From: Mesorhizobium sp. ES1-1
GTDB lineage: Bacteria; Pseudomonadota; Alphaproteobacteria; Rhizobiales; Rhizobiaceae
Reading direction: 5' to 3'
Assembly: GCF_020164785.1 (NCBI RefSeq)
Contig: NZ_JAIUGX010000002.1
Location: forward strand, 310,001 to 374,000
Length of the DNA: 64,000 nt
The notes under the pieces were generated by a model. The model searched no databases, had not been told where the DNA came from, and was given only the letters and a program-made list of their open reading frames with translations. The first letter of the stretch is position 1; the number at the start of each line of letters is the position of its first letter. Made by a program: the position numbers and the translations under genes. Of the stretch, positions 24,310-33,463 are shown piece after piece.

Positions 24310-24344
24310 AAGAGCGGTGGGCTTGGCCCACCGCTCTTGTTTTT
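24310..24344 (+). terminator. Rho-independent terminator of the tandem peptide operon
   Basis: A 13-base-pair stem (AAGAGCGGTGGGC, 24310-24322, with 24326-24338) and a three-base loop, followed by GTTTTTG. Confidence 0.9.
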
Positions 24345-24458
24345 GCGCAATGTGGATAGGCGTCCGTCGCCTATTATGCAGATAATCTCTGTACGGGTGT
24401 TCCCGACTCGATTTTGCGTGGCCAATCCCAAGCTGCTGGTTTATCGGCATCTCCCGGC

Positions 24459-25172
24459 TCAGAGCGTAATCCGCGCCAAATGTTCCAGGTCGGCTTCCTC
24501 GCGCTGCGGGTTCGGTGCCATCACCAGCGAAGTGCCGTTGTCGGCATCGTCGTCGAAATGGGCAAGAACGGTGCGGCCGCCTTCCATCCGCGCCTTACCC
24601 TCGGCGACCAGCCTCAACGCCAGCGAATAGAGTTGGTGCTCGGCCTTTAGAACACGCGCCGCCAGCGTATCGGCGGTGTCGCCGACCACCACCGGCACGG
24701 CCGCTTGCGCAATGATCGGGCCGTCATCCATTTCTGAGGTGACGAAATGCACTGTGCAGCCATGGATGCGCAGGCCGGCGGCCAGCGCGCGCGCGTGAGT
24801 GTCGAGCCCCTTGAACCCCGGCAGCAGGGCAGGGTGGATGTTGATCATACGCCCCTGCCATTTCTGCACCAGTCCGGAGGTGAGGATGCGCATGTAACCG
24901 GCCAGCGCCACGATTTCGGCATTGAAAGCCAAGAGCGCTGCTCCGATCGCCGCGTCATGCGCCTGCTTGCTGCCGTGGTCTGCGCGGGCAACGACCTCGG
25001 TGGGGATGCCGCGCGCCTTGGCGATGCCGAGGCCAACGGCATCCGCTTTATCTGAAATGACGCCGACGATTTCGGCCGGGAAGGCCGGATCGCTGGCCGC
25101 CGCGATCAGCGCCGTCATGTTTGAGCCACGCCCGGAAATCAGGATGACTGTTCGCTTTCTCTGCATGTTCAT
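24459..25172 (-). CDS. purN: Phosphoribosylglycinamide formyltransferase (GART)
   Basis: A 237-residue PurN, which transfers the formyl group of 10-formyltetrahydrofolate to GAR in step three of purine synthesis. Seen are [12 protein letters not shown] near the N-terminus (phosphate binding), the catalytic Asn-His pair in [14 protein letters not shown], and the catalytic Asp in [11 protein letters not shown]. The start at 25172 overlaps the purM stop (ATGA). In-frame sequence further upstream lies inside purM and is not used. It has a C-terminal extension of about 15-20 residues relative to E. coli PurN (212 residues). Confidence 0.95.
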   Translation of the reverse strand: MNMQRKRTVILISGRGSNMTALIAAASDPAFPAEIVGVISDKADAVGLGIAKARGIPTEVVARADHGSKQAHDAAIGAALLAFNAEIVALAGYMRILTSGLVQKWQGRMINIHPALLPGFKGLDTHARALAAGLRIHGCTVHFVTSEMDDGPIIAQAAVPVVVGDTADTLAARVLKAEHQLYSLALRLVAEGKARMEGGRTVLAHFDDDADNGTSLVMAPNPQREEADLEHLARITL

Positions 25173-26263
25173 AGGCCGATCGAACCCCGATAAATGACGC
25201 CGGCGTCGCGGCGAGGAACGATACGACCGATCGGCGTCACCGTTTCGCCGGCCTCCTGCAGCACGGCGGCTACCTGTGCCGCCTGACCGGATGCGACCGC
25301 CAGGATCATGCCGATGCCGCAGTTGAAGGTGCGCATCATCTCTTCCGGCGCCACGCCGCCGGTCTTGGCAAGCCACGAAAAAACGCGCGGCACGTCGATC
25401 GCCTCGAGGTCGAGCTCCGCCGAAAAGTCCTTGGGCAGCACGCGCGGAATGTTCTCCGGGAAGCCGCCGCCGGTGATATGGGCCAGCGCCTTGATGCCAT
25501 GCGTGTTGCGGATGGCTTTCAGGATCGATTTCACATAGATGCGCGTCGGCTCGAGCAGCGCCTCCGCAAGGCTTGCGTCATCGTTGAACGGTGCCGCACC
25601 GCCCCAGGCGATGCCGCTGGTGGCAACGATGCGGCGCACCAGTGAAAAACCGTTGGAATGCAGTCCGGACGATGCGAGCCCCAACAGAACGTCGCCTTCG
25701 ACGATATCGTCTGTGGGCAGCAACTGCCCGCGCTCAGCCGCCCCAACCGCAAAACCGGCCAGATCATAGTCTTTGCCGTGATACATGCCGGGCATCTCGG
25801 CCGTTTCACCGCCGATCAGCGCGCAGCCGGCCTGCCGGCAGCCCTCCGCAATGCCTCCGACGATGGCCGCTCCCTGTTCGGGGTCGAGCTTGCCGGTGGC
25901 GAAATAGTCGAGGAAGAACAGGGGTTCGGCGCCCTGTACGACAATGTCGTTGACGCACATGGCGACGAGGTCGATGCCGATTGTGTCGTGCTTGCCGGCA
26001 TCGATGGCGATCTTCAGCTTGGTGCCGACGCCGTCATTGGCCGCCACGAGAACCGGATCGGTGAAGCCGGCCGCCTTGAGGTCGAAAAGGCCGCCGAAGC
26101 CGCCGATCTCGCCATCGGCACCCGGGCGGCGCGTCGCGCGCACCAGAGGCTTGATCTTCTCGACCATGAGGTTCCCGGCGTCGATATCGACGCCGGCCTC
26201 GGCATAGGTGAGCCCGTTCTCGCGGTTGCCGGTGTCGGGCTGGCCCGTGTCACGGTTGGTCAT
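25169..26263 (-). CDS. purM: Phosphoribosylformylglycinamidine cyclo-ligase (AIR synthetase)
   Basis: A 364-residue PurM, which closes the imidazole ring of AIR using ATP in purine synthesis. Seen are [12 protein letters not shown] at the N-terminus, the glycine-rich [24 protein letters not shown] dimer-interface sequence, and [19 protein letters not shown] at 26263 follows AGGGAAA. It is the first gene of a purM-purN operon, coupled by ATGA, and is divergent from the AI-2E permease gene with 257 bases between. Confidence 0.96.
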   Translation of the reverse strand: MTNRDTGQPDTGNRENGLTYAEAGVDIDAGNLMVEKIKPLVRATRRPGADGEIGGFGGLFDLKAAGFTDPVLVAANDGVGTKLKIAIDAGKHDTIGIDLVAMCVNDIVVQGAEPLFFLDYFATGKLDPEQGAAIVGGIAEGCRQAGCALIGGETAEMPGMYHGKDYDLAGFAVGAAERGQLLPTDDIVEGDVLLGLASSGLHSNGFSLVRRIVATSGIAWGGAAPFNDDASLAEALLEPTRIYVKSILKAIRNTHGIKALAHITGGGFPENIPRVLPKDFSAELDLEAIDVPRVFSWLAKTGGVAPEEMMRTFNCGIGMILAVASGQAAQVAAVLQEAGETVTPIGRIVPRRDAGVIYRGSIGL

Positions 26264-26520
26264 CGCACTTTCCCTGCTCGTTTTCGGGCTCTTCGCATGA
26301 ACGGTTTCGGTCCGCAAGGATAACGACCGAGGCGGGCCTTGTTTAGCCCGACAAAACTGGAGCGGCTTGCCGCATGCGCGCTGGACATCGCGGTGGCGCA
26401 TCCGTCTCGCAATGGCTGGAAGCTCGGACCTTGCGCCCGGCCCGATATTGCTGTCCGGGGTCTTGACCATGGCTTCAGCCGCGGCCTATCTCGTGCCTTG
26501 GCTGAGGCATATGAGCGGCT

Positions 26521-27723
26521 ATGGCGAAGGCTCCGATCCTGACATCCGAGAAAGAGGCGGCGGTGATCGAGGCTGCGGCCGTCGATATCGTCACGGCTGC
26601 CGCGTTTCGCCGGCAGATCCTTTTCTGGCTGGCCGGCGCCGCCGTCGTTGCGCTCTTCCTCTATATCTTCAGCGACATCCTGCTGCCCTTCGTCGCCGGA
26701 ATGGTGCTTGCCTATTTTCTTGACCCGGTCGCTGACCGGCTGCAGCGGCTCGGCCTGTCCCGCCTCATGGCGACGGTGGTCATTCTCATCACCTTCCTCA
26801 TCGTGCTGGTGTTGGCTTTCGTAATCCTCATTCCGGTGCTGGCCACGCAGATGGCCGATTTCGCCGGCAAATTGCCGGAATATCTAACGCGGCTGCAGAG
26901 CCTGCTCACATCCTTCGATCCGAAATGGCTAGAACAAAGATTCGGCGTCAATGCCAACAGCTTGCGCGATGGGCTGAATTCGCTGCTGACCTCCGGTTTC
27001 GGCCTCGTCACCACTGTCTTCACCTCGCTGTGGAGTTCCGGGATGGCCCTGGTCTCGGTGGTCAGCCTGTTCGTGGTGACGCCTGTGGTCGCCTTCTACA
27101 TGCTTCTCGACTGGGATCGCATGGTCGCGGTTATCGACAGCTGGGTACCGCGCGACAATGTCGCGACCGTGCGTGCCATCGCGCGCGACATCAACTCGGC
27201 GACCGCTGGCTTCGTGCGCGGCCAGGGGACACTGTGCCTGGTCCTGGGCGCCATGTATGCCATAGGCTTGACGCTGACGGGACTGAACTTTGCCATTCTT
27301 ATTGGTCTGTTCGCCGGGTTGATTTCGTTCATCCCCTATGTCGGCTCGCTTACCGGGCTGGTGCTGGCCGTCGGCGTTGCCTTTGTCCAGTTCTGGCCGG
27401 ATTGGACGATGATCGTCGCCGTCGCGGTGGTCTTCTTCATCGGCCAGTTCATCGAGGGCAACATCCTGCAGCCGAGGCTGGTCGGCAAGAGCGTCGGTTT
27501 GCACCCGGTATGGCTGATGTTCGCCCTGTTCGCCTTCGGGGCGCTGTTCGGTTTCGTTGGACTGCTCATCGCGGTGCCGGCCTCGGCGGCGGTGGCCGTG
27601 CTGGTGCGGTTCGCCATAGCCCGCTATCTGGAATCGCCGCTCTACAGGGGTCGTGGCGCGGCGCCCGTGCCGCCACAGCCGAGGCCCGACCGCAGCGGCC
27701 AACGCACGCGCACGCGTCGCTGA
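26521..27723 (+). CDS. AI-2E family (PerM-type) permease
   Basis: A 400-residue membrane protein with about seven to eight hydrophobic segments, a long soluble insertion (roughly residues 110-180), and the family signature FVRGQGTLCLVLGAMYAIGL and FIPYVGSLTGLVLA. Family members include the AI-2 exporter TqsA, PerM and Na+/H+ antiporters, so the substrate cannot be told from sequence. The basic, proline-rich tail is variable. The gene ends one base before the GTG of hdaA, and purM-perM-hdaA clustering is usual in rhizobia. Confidence 0.88.
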   Translation: MAKAPILTSEKEAAVIEAAAVDIVTAAAFRRQILFWLAGAAVVALFLYIFSDILLPFVAGMVLAYFLDPVADRLQRLGLSRLMATVVILITFLIVLVLAFVILIPVLATQMADFAGKLPEYLTRLQSLLTSFDPKWLEQRFGVNANSLRDGLNSLLTSGFGLVTTVFTSLWSSGMALVSVVSLFVVTPVVAFYMLLDWDRMVAVIDSWVPRDNVATVRAIARDINSATAGFVRGQGTLCLVLGAMYAIGLTLTGLNFAILIGLFAGLISFIPYVGSLTGLVLAVGVAFVQFWPDWTMIVAVAVVFFIGQFIEGNILQPRLVGKSVGLHPVWLMFALFAFGALFGFVGLLIAVPASAAVAVLVRFAIARYLESPLYRGRGAAPVPPQPRPDRSGQRTRTRR

Positions 27724-27724
27724 C

Positions 27725-28429
27725 GTGGCTGCCCGGCGAACCGGCCCGCCGCGCCAGCTGCCGCTCGATCTCGGCCACGGCATAGGCTATTCGCTCGACG
27801 ATCTCGTCGTATCCAGCACCAATAGCGACGCGGTGGCGTTGGTCGACCGCTGGCCGGACTGGCCCTCGCCGGTGGTGGTTCTGGCTGGCCCTGCCGGTTC
27901 CGGCAAGACGCATCTCGCCTCGATCTGGCGCGACCATGCCGGCGCGGTTGCCATCGAAGCCGGCGGCATTGGCGACAGCATCGCTGATATCGGCGCGCGC
28001 CCTGTGCTCATCGACGACGTCGATGCAGGAGCGGTGGACGAACAAGGTCTGTTCCACTTGATCAATGCGGTGCGCGGCGCGGGCTCCACGCTGCTCCTGA
28101 CGGCGCGGCGCTTTCCGTCGGCTTGGGGTGTGGCGCTGCCGGACCTCGCCTCGCGACTGAGGGCGGCGGCGACTGTCGAAATCCACGAGCCCGACGACCT
28201 TTTGCTCGCCGGCGTCATCACCAAGCTGTTCGCCGACCGCCAGATCGAGGTCGAACCGCATGTCGTACAGTATCTGGTGCGGCGCATCGAGCGCTCGCTG
28301 GCGACCGCCATGCGCGTGGTGGAACGATTGGACCGGGTCGCGCTGGAGCGCAAGACGCCGATCACCCGGGCGCTTACCGCCGAAATCGTCAGCGCCATGG
28401 ATGAGGGGCAGGGCGATTTCGGCAACTAG
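27725..28429 (+). CDS. hdaA: HdaA-like DnaA regulatory inactivator
   Basis: A 234-residue AAA+ protein related to the DnaA ATPase core but without the DNA-binding domain. It begins with the clamp-binding motif QLPLDLGHG (matching the QLSLPL-type motif of Hda), then Walker A AGPAGSGKTHLA, Walker B PVLIDDVDA, and the sensor/arginine-finger regions (LTARRFPSAW, PDLASRLRAA). Hda with the replication clamp triggers ATP hydrolysis by DnaA and so limits initiation. The GTG at 27725 is chosen because it places the clamp motif at the N-terminus one base after the permease stop; in-frame sequence upstream lies inside the permease gene. Confidence 0.87.
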   Translation: MAARRTGPPRQLPLDLGHGIGYSLDDLVVSSTNSDAVALVDRWPDWPSPVVVLAGPAGSGKTHLASIWRDHAGAVAIEAGGIGDSIADIGARPVLIDDVDAGAVDEQGLFHLINAVRGAGSTLLLTARRFPSAWGVALPDLASRLRAAATVEIHEPDDLLLAGVITKLFADRQIEVEPHVVQYLVRRIERSLATAMRVVERLDRVALERKTPITRALTAEIVSAMDEGQGDFGN

Positions 28430-28727
28430 GCCGGCTTGATATGGCGGCTCGCCACTGTGCTCTCGGTCCCGGCAATCCGGTGTGTCATTTCGGGAAAGAT
28501 CGCTGGCCTCGATCTTGCAACGAGAGCTTGCCGGCTGACCCCGGTCCTGATCGCGTTCCTGATCAGGTTGTAGGCTCGCCGGGAATGAGGGTGGTGGGGC
28601 TCTCGCCCGGCGAGCTTACCTTCAAAGGCATCCAGGTCGGCGAAAGCCGGAGAGTGCTCGTGCTCGAAAGCGAGGGCCGACCTCGATCCCCCGTCGCGCC
28701 AAGCTGTTCGTATGTCACTCGAGATAG

Positions 28728-28804
<77 letters not shown>

Positions 28805-28929
28805 AACGGTTTGTGCCTAGTGGCTTCGAAGCGGCATGGCAAGAGCAAAAACCTTGCCGCCATGCGCATTGCGCAGTAATGACGGACCAAAGGGGCGGCG
28901 ATGCTGCCTTGCAAAATAACGAGGTGGCC

Positions 28930-29235
28930 ATGTCCGCGCGCATTTTCAGCCCAGCCAAAACCGCGATGCAGTCCGGCAAGGCCAAGACCGGCCACTGGGT
29001 GCTGGAATTCGATCCCGAGACGCGCAAGAAGATCGACCCGCTGATGGGCTATACCACCTCGGGTGACATGAGAAGCCAGATCAGGCTTACCTTCGAAACC
29101 AGGGAAGAAGCCGTGGCCTACGCCGAAAAGGAAGGCCTTGCCTACAGGGTCGAAGAGCCGAAAGAGGCCAAGCGCCGCCAGATTTCCTATGCGGAGAATT
29201 TCCGCTATGACCGCAAGACGCCCTGGACGCATTGA
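28930..29235 (+). CDS. Complex I accessory subunit, NDUFS4 (ETC_C1) family
   Basis: A 101-residue protein of the ETC complex I conserved-region family, the bacterial counterpart of mitochondrial NDUFS4 (18 kDa/AQDQ subunit). Seen are ARIFSPAKTAMQSGKAKTG near the start, HWVLEFDP, and YAEKEGLAYRVEEP then RRQISYAENFRYDRKTPWTH at the C-terminus. It helps assemble or stabilise NADH dehydrogenase at the membrane arm junction. ATG at 28930 is used. Like other alphaproteobacterial copies it is unlinked to the nuo operon. Another complex I homologue (NDUFS6 type) lies at 46791. Confidence 0.9.
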   Translation: MSARIFSPAKTAMQSGKAKTGHWVLEFDPETRKKIDPLMGYTTSGDMRSQIRLTFETREEAVAYAEKEGLAYRVEEPKEAKRRQISYAENFRYDRKTPWTH

Positions 29236-29280
29236 TCGCGGCCGGCGCCAGATATCGATCCGGCCTTAGGGCCGGCCAGT

Positions 29281-29357
29281 GGTCCCGTAGCTCAGCTGGA
29301 TAGAGCACCGGCCTTCTAAGCCGATGGTCACAGGTTCGAATCCTGTCGGGATCGCCA
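29281..29357 (+). tRNA. tRNA-Arg, anticodon TCT
   Basis: A 77-nucleotide cloverleaf with encoded CCA. The acceptor stem GGTCCCG pairs with CGGGATC (one G-T pair). The anticodon loop is CTTCTAA, the D arm AGCTCAGCTGGATAGAGC, and the T loop TTCGAAT. No duplicated 3' end is seen nearby, so there is no sign of an integrated element. Confidence 0.95.
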
Positions 29358-29425
29358 ACAATCCTCGGTCCGTTCCGGATGCGGACGGCCGCCTTTCGGC
29401 GCCCGTCCTTGTCGCTTGCACCTGC

Positions 29426-29770
29426 CTAGCGCGGCAAAGCCGCCAACTTGTCGATCAGCTGCGAAGCCGACTCCACGCAGGCCTTCATCGGTTCGTCGTC
29501 GGCACACTTTGCGTCGATCTCGACATCACCGCGTCGAAGGTGGAAATGGGCTGCCTTAGATGGTGGCGGCGGCGGCGGACCGGCGTCGCGGCCATGCGGT
29601 CCGCGATGTTCGCGCATTCCGTCCGGGCCGGGCGGCGGCGGTGGCGGCGGCGTCTGGTCGGCAGCTGCATCGACGCCTGCTGGAGGTGGCGGGGGCGGCG
29701 CGTCGGCCTGGGCAAAGGCGGTTGTGGCCATGAGCGTCAGGGCCAGGCCTGCCAGGAGGAGCTTCTTCAT
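29426..29770 (-). CDS. Secreted proline-rich protein of unknown function
   Basis: A 114-residue protein with a signal peptide (MKKLLLAGLALTLMATTAFA), three polyproline tracts (PPPPPP in each) between about residues 24 and 70, and a folded-looking C-terminal part with two cysteines (AKCADDEPMKACVES), probably one disulfide. AAAGGAAAC precedes the start. It lies 35 bases after the OB-fold gene on the same strand and is probably co-transcribed with it, both divergent from a two-component system. Function unknown; an envelope role is inferred. Confidence 0.75.
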   Translation of the reverse strand: MKKLLLAGLALTLMATTAFAQADAPPPPPPAGVDAAADQTPPPPPPPGPDGMREHRGPHGRDAGPPPPPPSKAAHFHLRRGDVEIDAKCADDEPMKACVESASQLIDKLAALPR

Positions 29771-29805
29771 CTCTGTTTCCTTTCGGTTTGGTCGTGGGTG
29801 AACAT

Positions 29806-30315
29806 TTATCCGGGCTTGCCGGGAACGACGGTATCGACATCCGGCCCGTGCAGCCGGTCGAGCACGCCGCGGGGACCCGGCCGAGGCGGCTTCAGGCTCT
29901 CGGCTTTGCCGTCGGCATGAACGAGCAGGTCGCCATGAATGAAGCCGTCGTCGAACCGGCCCTGCACGGTCAGCGTTTCGCCAGCGGCGACCAGAGTGCC
30001 GCCTTCGCCGCGTCGACCGGTCTCGACCAGCGCGCGGCCGCTGCCGTCGTCGATGACGAACTTGTTGCCGAAGATCTCGGCGACCTTGCCCTTGACGGCA
30101 ACGTCGCTATAGGGCGACAGCTTGGCGATGCTGGTGGGCTGCATCAGCATGACGCTGTCGCGAGGAGCAGCCACGATCGTGGCGCCAGCTCCGGCAATCA
30201 GCCCGACGGTGATCAGTCCGGCGGCAAACAGGCCGGTCAGATAGGGTCGCCGGCGTTCCCGGGCCGGCAGGCCGGCGACTGTCCCCTTACGGGAGGTTTC
30301 TGAGGTATCGGTCAT
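29806..30315 (-). CDS. Membrane-anchored envelope protein with a probable OB-fold domain
   Basis: A 169-residue protein: a short basic cytoplasmic N-terminus (residues 1-24), one transmembrane helix (about 25-48, LTGLFAAGLITVGLIAGAGA), then a periplasmic domain with the strand pattern VAVKGKVAEIFGNKFVIDDG, ALVETG, and GETLTVQGRFDDG typical of small bacterial OB folds. A proline-rich tail ends the protein. It is divergent from the response regulator at 30456, with an 18-base inverted repeat between. A role as a signal modulator for the kinase is a hypothesis; function unknown. Confidence 0.7.
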   Translation of the reverse strand: MTDTSETSRKGTVAGLPARERRRPYLTGLFAAGLITVGLIAGAGATIVAAPRDSVMLMQPTSIAKLSPYSDVAVKGKVAEIFGNKFVIDDGSGRALVETGRRGEGGTLVAAGETLTVQGRFDDGFIHGDLLVHADGKAESLKPPRPGPRGVLDRLHGPDVDTVVPGKPG

Positions 30316-30377
30316 GATGGGCGCCTTTCGGTTGTGGTGGAATGGCAACCGTTCTACCCGACCCCTAGGAACCCAGC

Positions 30378-30395
30378 CTGAACCGGGCCGTTCAG
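30378..30395. promoter_or_regulatory. CTGAAC-N6-GTTCAG inverted repeat between the divergent units
   Basis: A perfect 6-6-6 inverted repeat (CTGAAC, 30378-30383; GTTCAG, 30390-30395), followed by TTCAGTTAAG. It sits midway between the OB-fold gene and the response regulator gene, where an autoregulatory site is expected. Confidence 0.45.
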
Positions 30396-30455
30396 CTTCA
30401 GTTAAGCCGGCGGGGGTAGGTGCCGGCCTCTAGGCCAAGCGGGAAACTCGATCCG

Positions 30456-31121
30456 ATGAAGGTGTTGCTCGTTGAAGACGATGCTTCGATCGCCAACCAG
30501 TTGGCGGAGGCCCTGCGCGGCGAGAACTTCGTCGTCGACATCGCCCGCAACGGCGAGGACGGGCAGCATATGGGCGATACCGCGACATATGACGTCGCTG
30601 TTCTCGACCTTGGCCTGCCCAAGGTAGAAGGCAAGGCGATATTGACGGCCTGGCGCAGCGCGGGACGCACCCTGCCGGTTCTGATCCTGACGGCGCGTGA
30701 CGGCTGGTCGGAGAAGGTCGAGGGCTTCAAGGCCGGCGCCGACGACTATCTGACCAAGCCGTTCCGTACCGAGGAGCTGATCATGCGGCTGCGTGCGCTG
30801 GTGCGGCGCGCCGCCGGGCACGCGCAAGCGAAAATTGTCTGCGGCCCGCTGGCGTTCGACGCTCAACTTGGCACGTTCGAGTTGGACGGCCTGCCGCTGA
30901 AGCTGACCGGGCTGGAATGGCGCGTGCTGTCCAGCCTCGTTCTGCGCAAGGAAGTTGTGTTGACGCGCGCCGACCTGCTCGAGCGCGTCTATGACGGTGA
31001 TGCCGACGTCGATTCCAATTCGCTGGAAGTGATCGTCGCCCGGCTGCGCCGCAAGATAGGCCACCATCGTATCGAGACCGTGCGGGGACTTGGCTACCGG
31101 CTGACCGCGGGCGCGGCATGA
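30456..31121 (+). CDS. OmpR/PhoP-family response regulator
   Basis: A 221-residue regulator: receiver domain with the acidic pair at residues 8-9, phospho-acceptor Asp51 (VLDLGLPK), Thr79 and Lys101 (TKPFR); then a winged-helix DNA-binding domain (LTGLEWRVLSSL, VIVARLRRKIG, RGLGYRL). It resembles PhoP- or FeuP-like regulators of alphaproteobacteria, but I do not claim orthology. The stop overlaps the start of the kinase gene (ATGA). A divergent operon for two envelope proteins lies upstream. Confidence 0.93.
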   Translation: MKVLLVEDDASIANQLAEALRGENFVVDIARNGEDGQHMGDTATYDVAVLDLGLPKVEGKAILTAWRSAGRTLPVLILTARDGWSEKVEGFKAGADDYLTKPFRTEELIMRLRALVRRAAGHAQAKIVCGPLAFDAQLGTFELDGLPLKLTGLEWRVLSSLVLRKEVVLTRADLLERVYDGDADVDSNSLEVIVARLRRKIGHHRIETVRGLGYRLTAGAA

Positions 31122-32530
31122 GGCTGATCCCGCGTTCTCTTGCGGGCAGGCTGCGGTTGGCCGCTGTCATTGCCATTGTGGCGGCTCTCCTGCTTGCCAG
31201 CATCGCCATCGCCCTGATCCTGCAGCGCTTCGTTATCGGCCAGATCGACCAGCGGCTCGATGGTCAGGTCTTTGCGATCGCAGCTTCCCTGCAGCGGGGC
31301 GGGCAGGGCATGATGAACGTCGCGCCGGCATTGAACGGGCCTCCCTTCGACCGTCCGAATTCCGGCTGGTCGTGGCAGGTGACCGGACCGGATGGCGAGT
31401 TGGTATCTGCGTCGCTGGCCGGGCATGCCGCCATGAAGCCGCCGCCAGTCCATGCCGGTCGGTTCGACAATCTCCCCGGATTGCCGGAATGGCTGGGAGC
31501 TTTTCAGTCGCTCGGCCGTCCACGGTCAGCCGATGGCACGGGGCCCGACGGCCAGTTCCTGCATTGGCGCGTCCTTGAAGCGCCATTCGGCGTCCAGACG
31601 GTGACGGTGGCCGCCACCGCGCCCTATCGCGCCATATATGGGCCGCTTCGCGAAGCGCTGCTGCCATTGGTGCTGACGCTGGTGGTGTTGGGCCTGTTGC
31701 TGGTTGGTGCCATGCTGGCGCAGGTGCGGCTTGGGTTGCTGCCGCTCTCCGCCCTCAGGAGCGGCTTGGCCGATATCCGCGCCGGCAGGCGCAATGCGAT
31801 CTCCACCGACCAGCCGAGCGAAATCCTGCCGCTGGTTGAGGAGGTCAACAGCCTGCTTGCCGAAAATGCCGAAGGGCTCGCGCGAGCCAGGCGCCATGTC
31901 GCTAATCTGGCGCACGGACTGAAGACGCCGCTGGCGACGCTCGGCCTGGCGCTCGACGGTCGCGCGGCCACATCAGGGGCGACCACCGAAGGCGGCGAAC
32001 CCTTCATACGCACACAGCTGGAATTGATGGAGCGGCTGATCCGCCATCATCTGGCGCGCGCGCGCGCCGCGGTCCTGGCCGGGCCGGTGCGCGCGAGCAC
32101 CAATGTCGCGGAACGGGTGACCGACCTCGTCGGCATGATGGGCAGCCTGCACCGCGAACGAGGCTTGACCTTCGATGTCTTGGCAACCGCCGATATCGCG
32201 GTCGCCACCGAGACACAGGATTTCGACGAAATCCTCGGCAATCTGCTCGACAATGCCTGCAAGTGGGCCTACTCGCGCGTCACCGTTTCGTCTGTGGCCG
32301 ATTTGGGCAGGGTCATTATCGACGTCGAGGACGATGGTCCCGGTCTCGATCCGGCCGCGATGCCTGAGGTGATGCAACCGGGCCGGCGAATCGACGAGGC
32401 GACGCCGGGCCACGGCTTCGGCCTTCCGATCGCCGCCGAACTTACGGAACTCTATGGCGGAAGTCTGGATCTGTCTCGCGGAGCATCAGGCGGTTTGCTC
32501 TGCCGGGTCGTCCTGCCGCGTAGCCGCTGA
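31118..32530 (+). CDS. Two-component sensor histidine kinase (PhoQ/FeuQ-like layout)
   Basis: A 470-residue kinase: two transmembrane helices (about 15-37 and 180-202) enclosing a periplasmic sensor of some 140 residues, a HAMP-like linker, the phospho-accepting His266 (NLAHGLKTPLATL), and an ATPase domain with N box (LLDNACKWA), G1 (VEDDGPGLDP) and G2 (GHGFGLPIAAEL). It pairs with the regulator encoded just upstream (four-base overlap). The ligand is unknown. In rhizobial FeuQ, the kinase is held in check by a small periplasmic protein; the divergent small envelope proteins here invite comparison. Confidence 0.92.
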   Translation: MRLIPRSLAGRLRLAAVIAIVAALLLASIAIALILQRFVIGQIDQRLDGQVFAIAASLQRGGQGMMNVAPALNGPPFDRPNSGWSWQVTGPDGELVSASLAGHAAMKPPPVHAGRFDNLPGLPEWLGAFQSLGRPRSADGTGPDGQFLHWRVLEAPFGVQTVTVAATAPYRAIYGPLREALLPLVLTLVVLGLLLVGAMLAQVRLGLLPLSALRSGLADIRAGRRNAISTDQPSEILPLVEEVNSLLAENAEGLARARRHVANLAHGLKTPLATLGLALDGRAATSGATTEGGEPFIRTQLELMERLIRHHLARARAAVLAGPVRASTNVAERVTDLVGMMGSLHRERGLTFDVLATADIAVATETQDFDEILGNLLDNACKWAYSRVTVSSVADLGRVIIDVEDDGPGLDPAAMPEVMQPGRRIDEATPGHGFGLPIAAELTELYGGSLDLSRGASGGLLCRVVLPRSR

Positions 32531-32674
32531 CCGAACATTTTCGGGGAGTTTTGGACGGATTCGATCTACGCCGTGCCGGAACCGCCCAATTCCAGTCGAT
32601 ATCGCATTGGAGAGAAACTCTTATCAATTTGTTTGCGTTGGTACGCCATGGTGGCCGCCTATGGAGTTGAACGA

Positions 32675-33463
32675 ATGAAGCTCGATCTATCCCCGACGAG
32701 CTGGGGAAGGGTAATCGCTGTCACCCTGATCGGCACCGCTTTCTTTATTGCGGTGGCGTTCTTCGTCGATTCTTTCAATTTCCTGTATCTTTCGCCCGAG
32801 GCACTGTGGCGAGCCCAGATGACAGACCTGTTTCTGCCTCTGCTGCTCGGCGGATCGTTTCTGTTTTTCCTCATGTGGAAGATCCGCCAATTGGCCATCG
32901 CGCAGCGTGATCTCAGCGTCATCGCCGCGACCGACAGCCTGACGGCGGTGCTGAACCGCGGCGCCTTTTCGATGCTGGTCGAAGCCTATCTCGATCAGGC
33001 CAGCAAGGAGGAAAATAGCCGCTCCGGGGCGCTGCTGATCATCGATGCCGACCACTTCAAGTCGATCAACGACCGCCTCGGCCATGACAGCGGCGACCAG
33101 GCGCTCAAACTGATAGCGCAGGCGATCAAAGGGCAACTGCGTGGCGTCGATCTCGTCGGGCGAATCGGCGGCGAAGAATTCGGCGTGTTCATGCCCGGTG
33201 TGGATCCGTCGCAGTCCTGGCTGGTCGCCGAAAGCATTCGGCGGCGCATCAGGGAGATGGATTTCTCTCCCGGCGGCAGGCCTTGCCCGCTTTCCGTCAG
33301 CATCGGCGGCACGAGCTTTAGCGGCTCGACCACCTATGAGAAGATATTCTCCGCCGCCGACCGAAGGCTTTACACCGCCAAGGCGAACGGGCGCGATCAG
33401 GTCAGCATCGATCCAGCGGGTATGGTGCCAGTGCCGCCGCCGACCGTCGGCACGGTGCATTGA
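32675..33463 (+). CDS. Membrane-bound diguanylate cyclase (GGDEF)
   Basis: A 262-residue protein with two transmembrane helices (about 11-32 and 50-68) and a C-terminal GGDEF domain. The active-site motif is GGEEF (residues 165-169), a functional variant. The inhibitory I-site RGVD (156-159) is five residues before it, so product feedback by cyclic di-GMP is expected. DADHFKSINDRLGHDSGD is the substrate/metal-binding region. ATG at 32675 (GGAG nine bases upstream) is preferred to an in-frame GTG at 32573. The short N-terminus carries no known sensor domain. Confidence 0.88.
   Translation: MKLDLSPTSWGRVIAVTLIGTAFFIAVAFFVDSFNFLYLSPEALWRAQMTDLFLPLLLGGSFLFFLMWKIRQLAIAQRDLSVIAATDSLTAVLNRGAFSMLVEAYLDQASKEENSRSGALLIIDADHFKSINDRLGHDSGDQALKLIAQAIKGQLRGVDLVGRIGGEEFGVFMPGVDPSQSWLVAESIRRRIREMDFSPGGRPCPLSVSIGGTSFSGSTTYEKIFSAADRRLYTAKANGRDQVSIDPAGMVPVPPPTVGTVH

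Noticed and set aside
29281..29357. tRNA-Arg as an integration site with an adjacent genomic island
   Set aside because: No integrase gene, no duplicated tRNA 3' end and no composition change are seen downstream.
30456..32530. Naming the two-component system feuP/feuQ
   Set aside because: The layout is similar, but motifs visible here are shared by many PhoP/PhoQ-type pairs, so orthology cannot be claimed.
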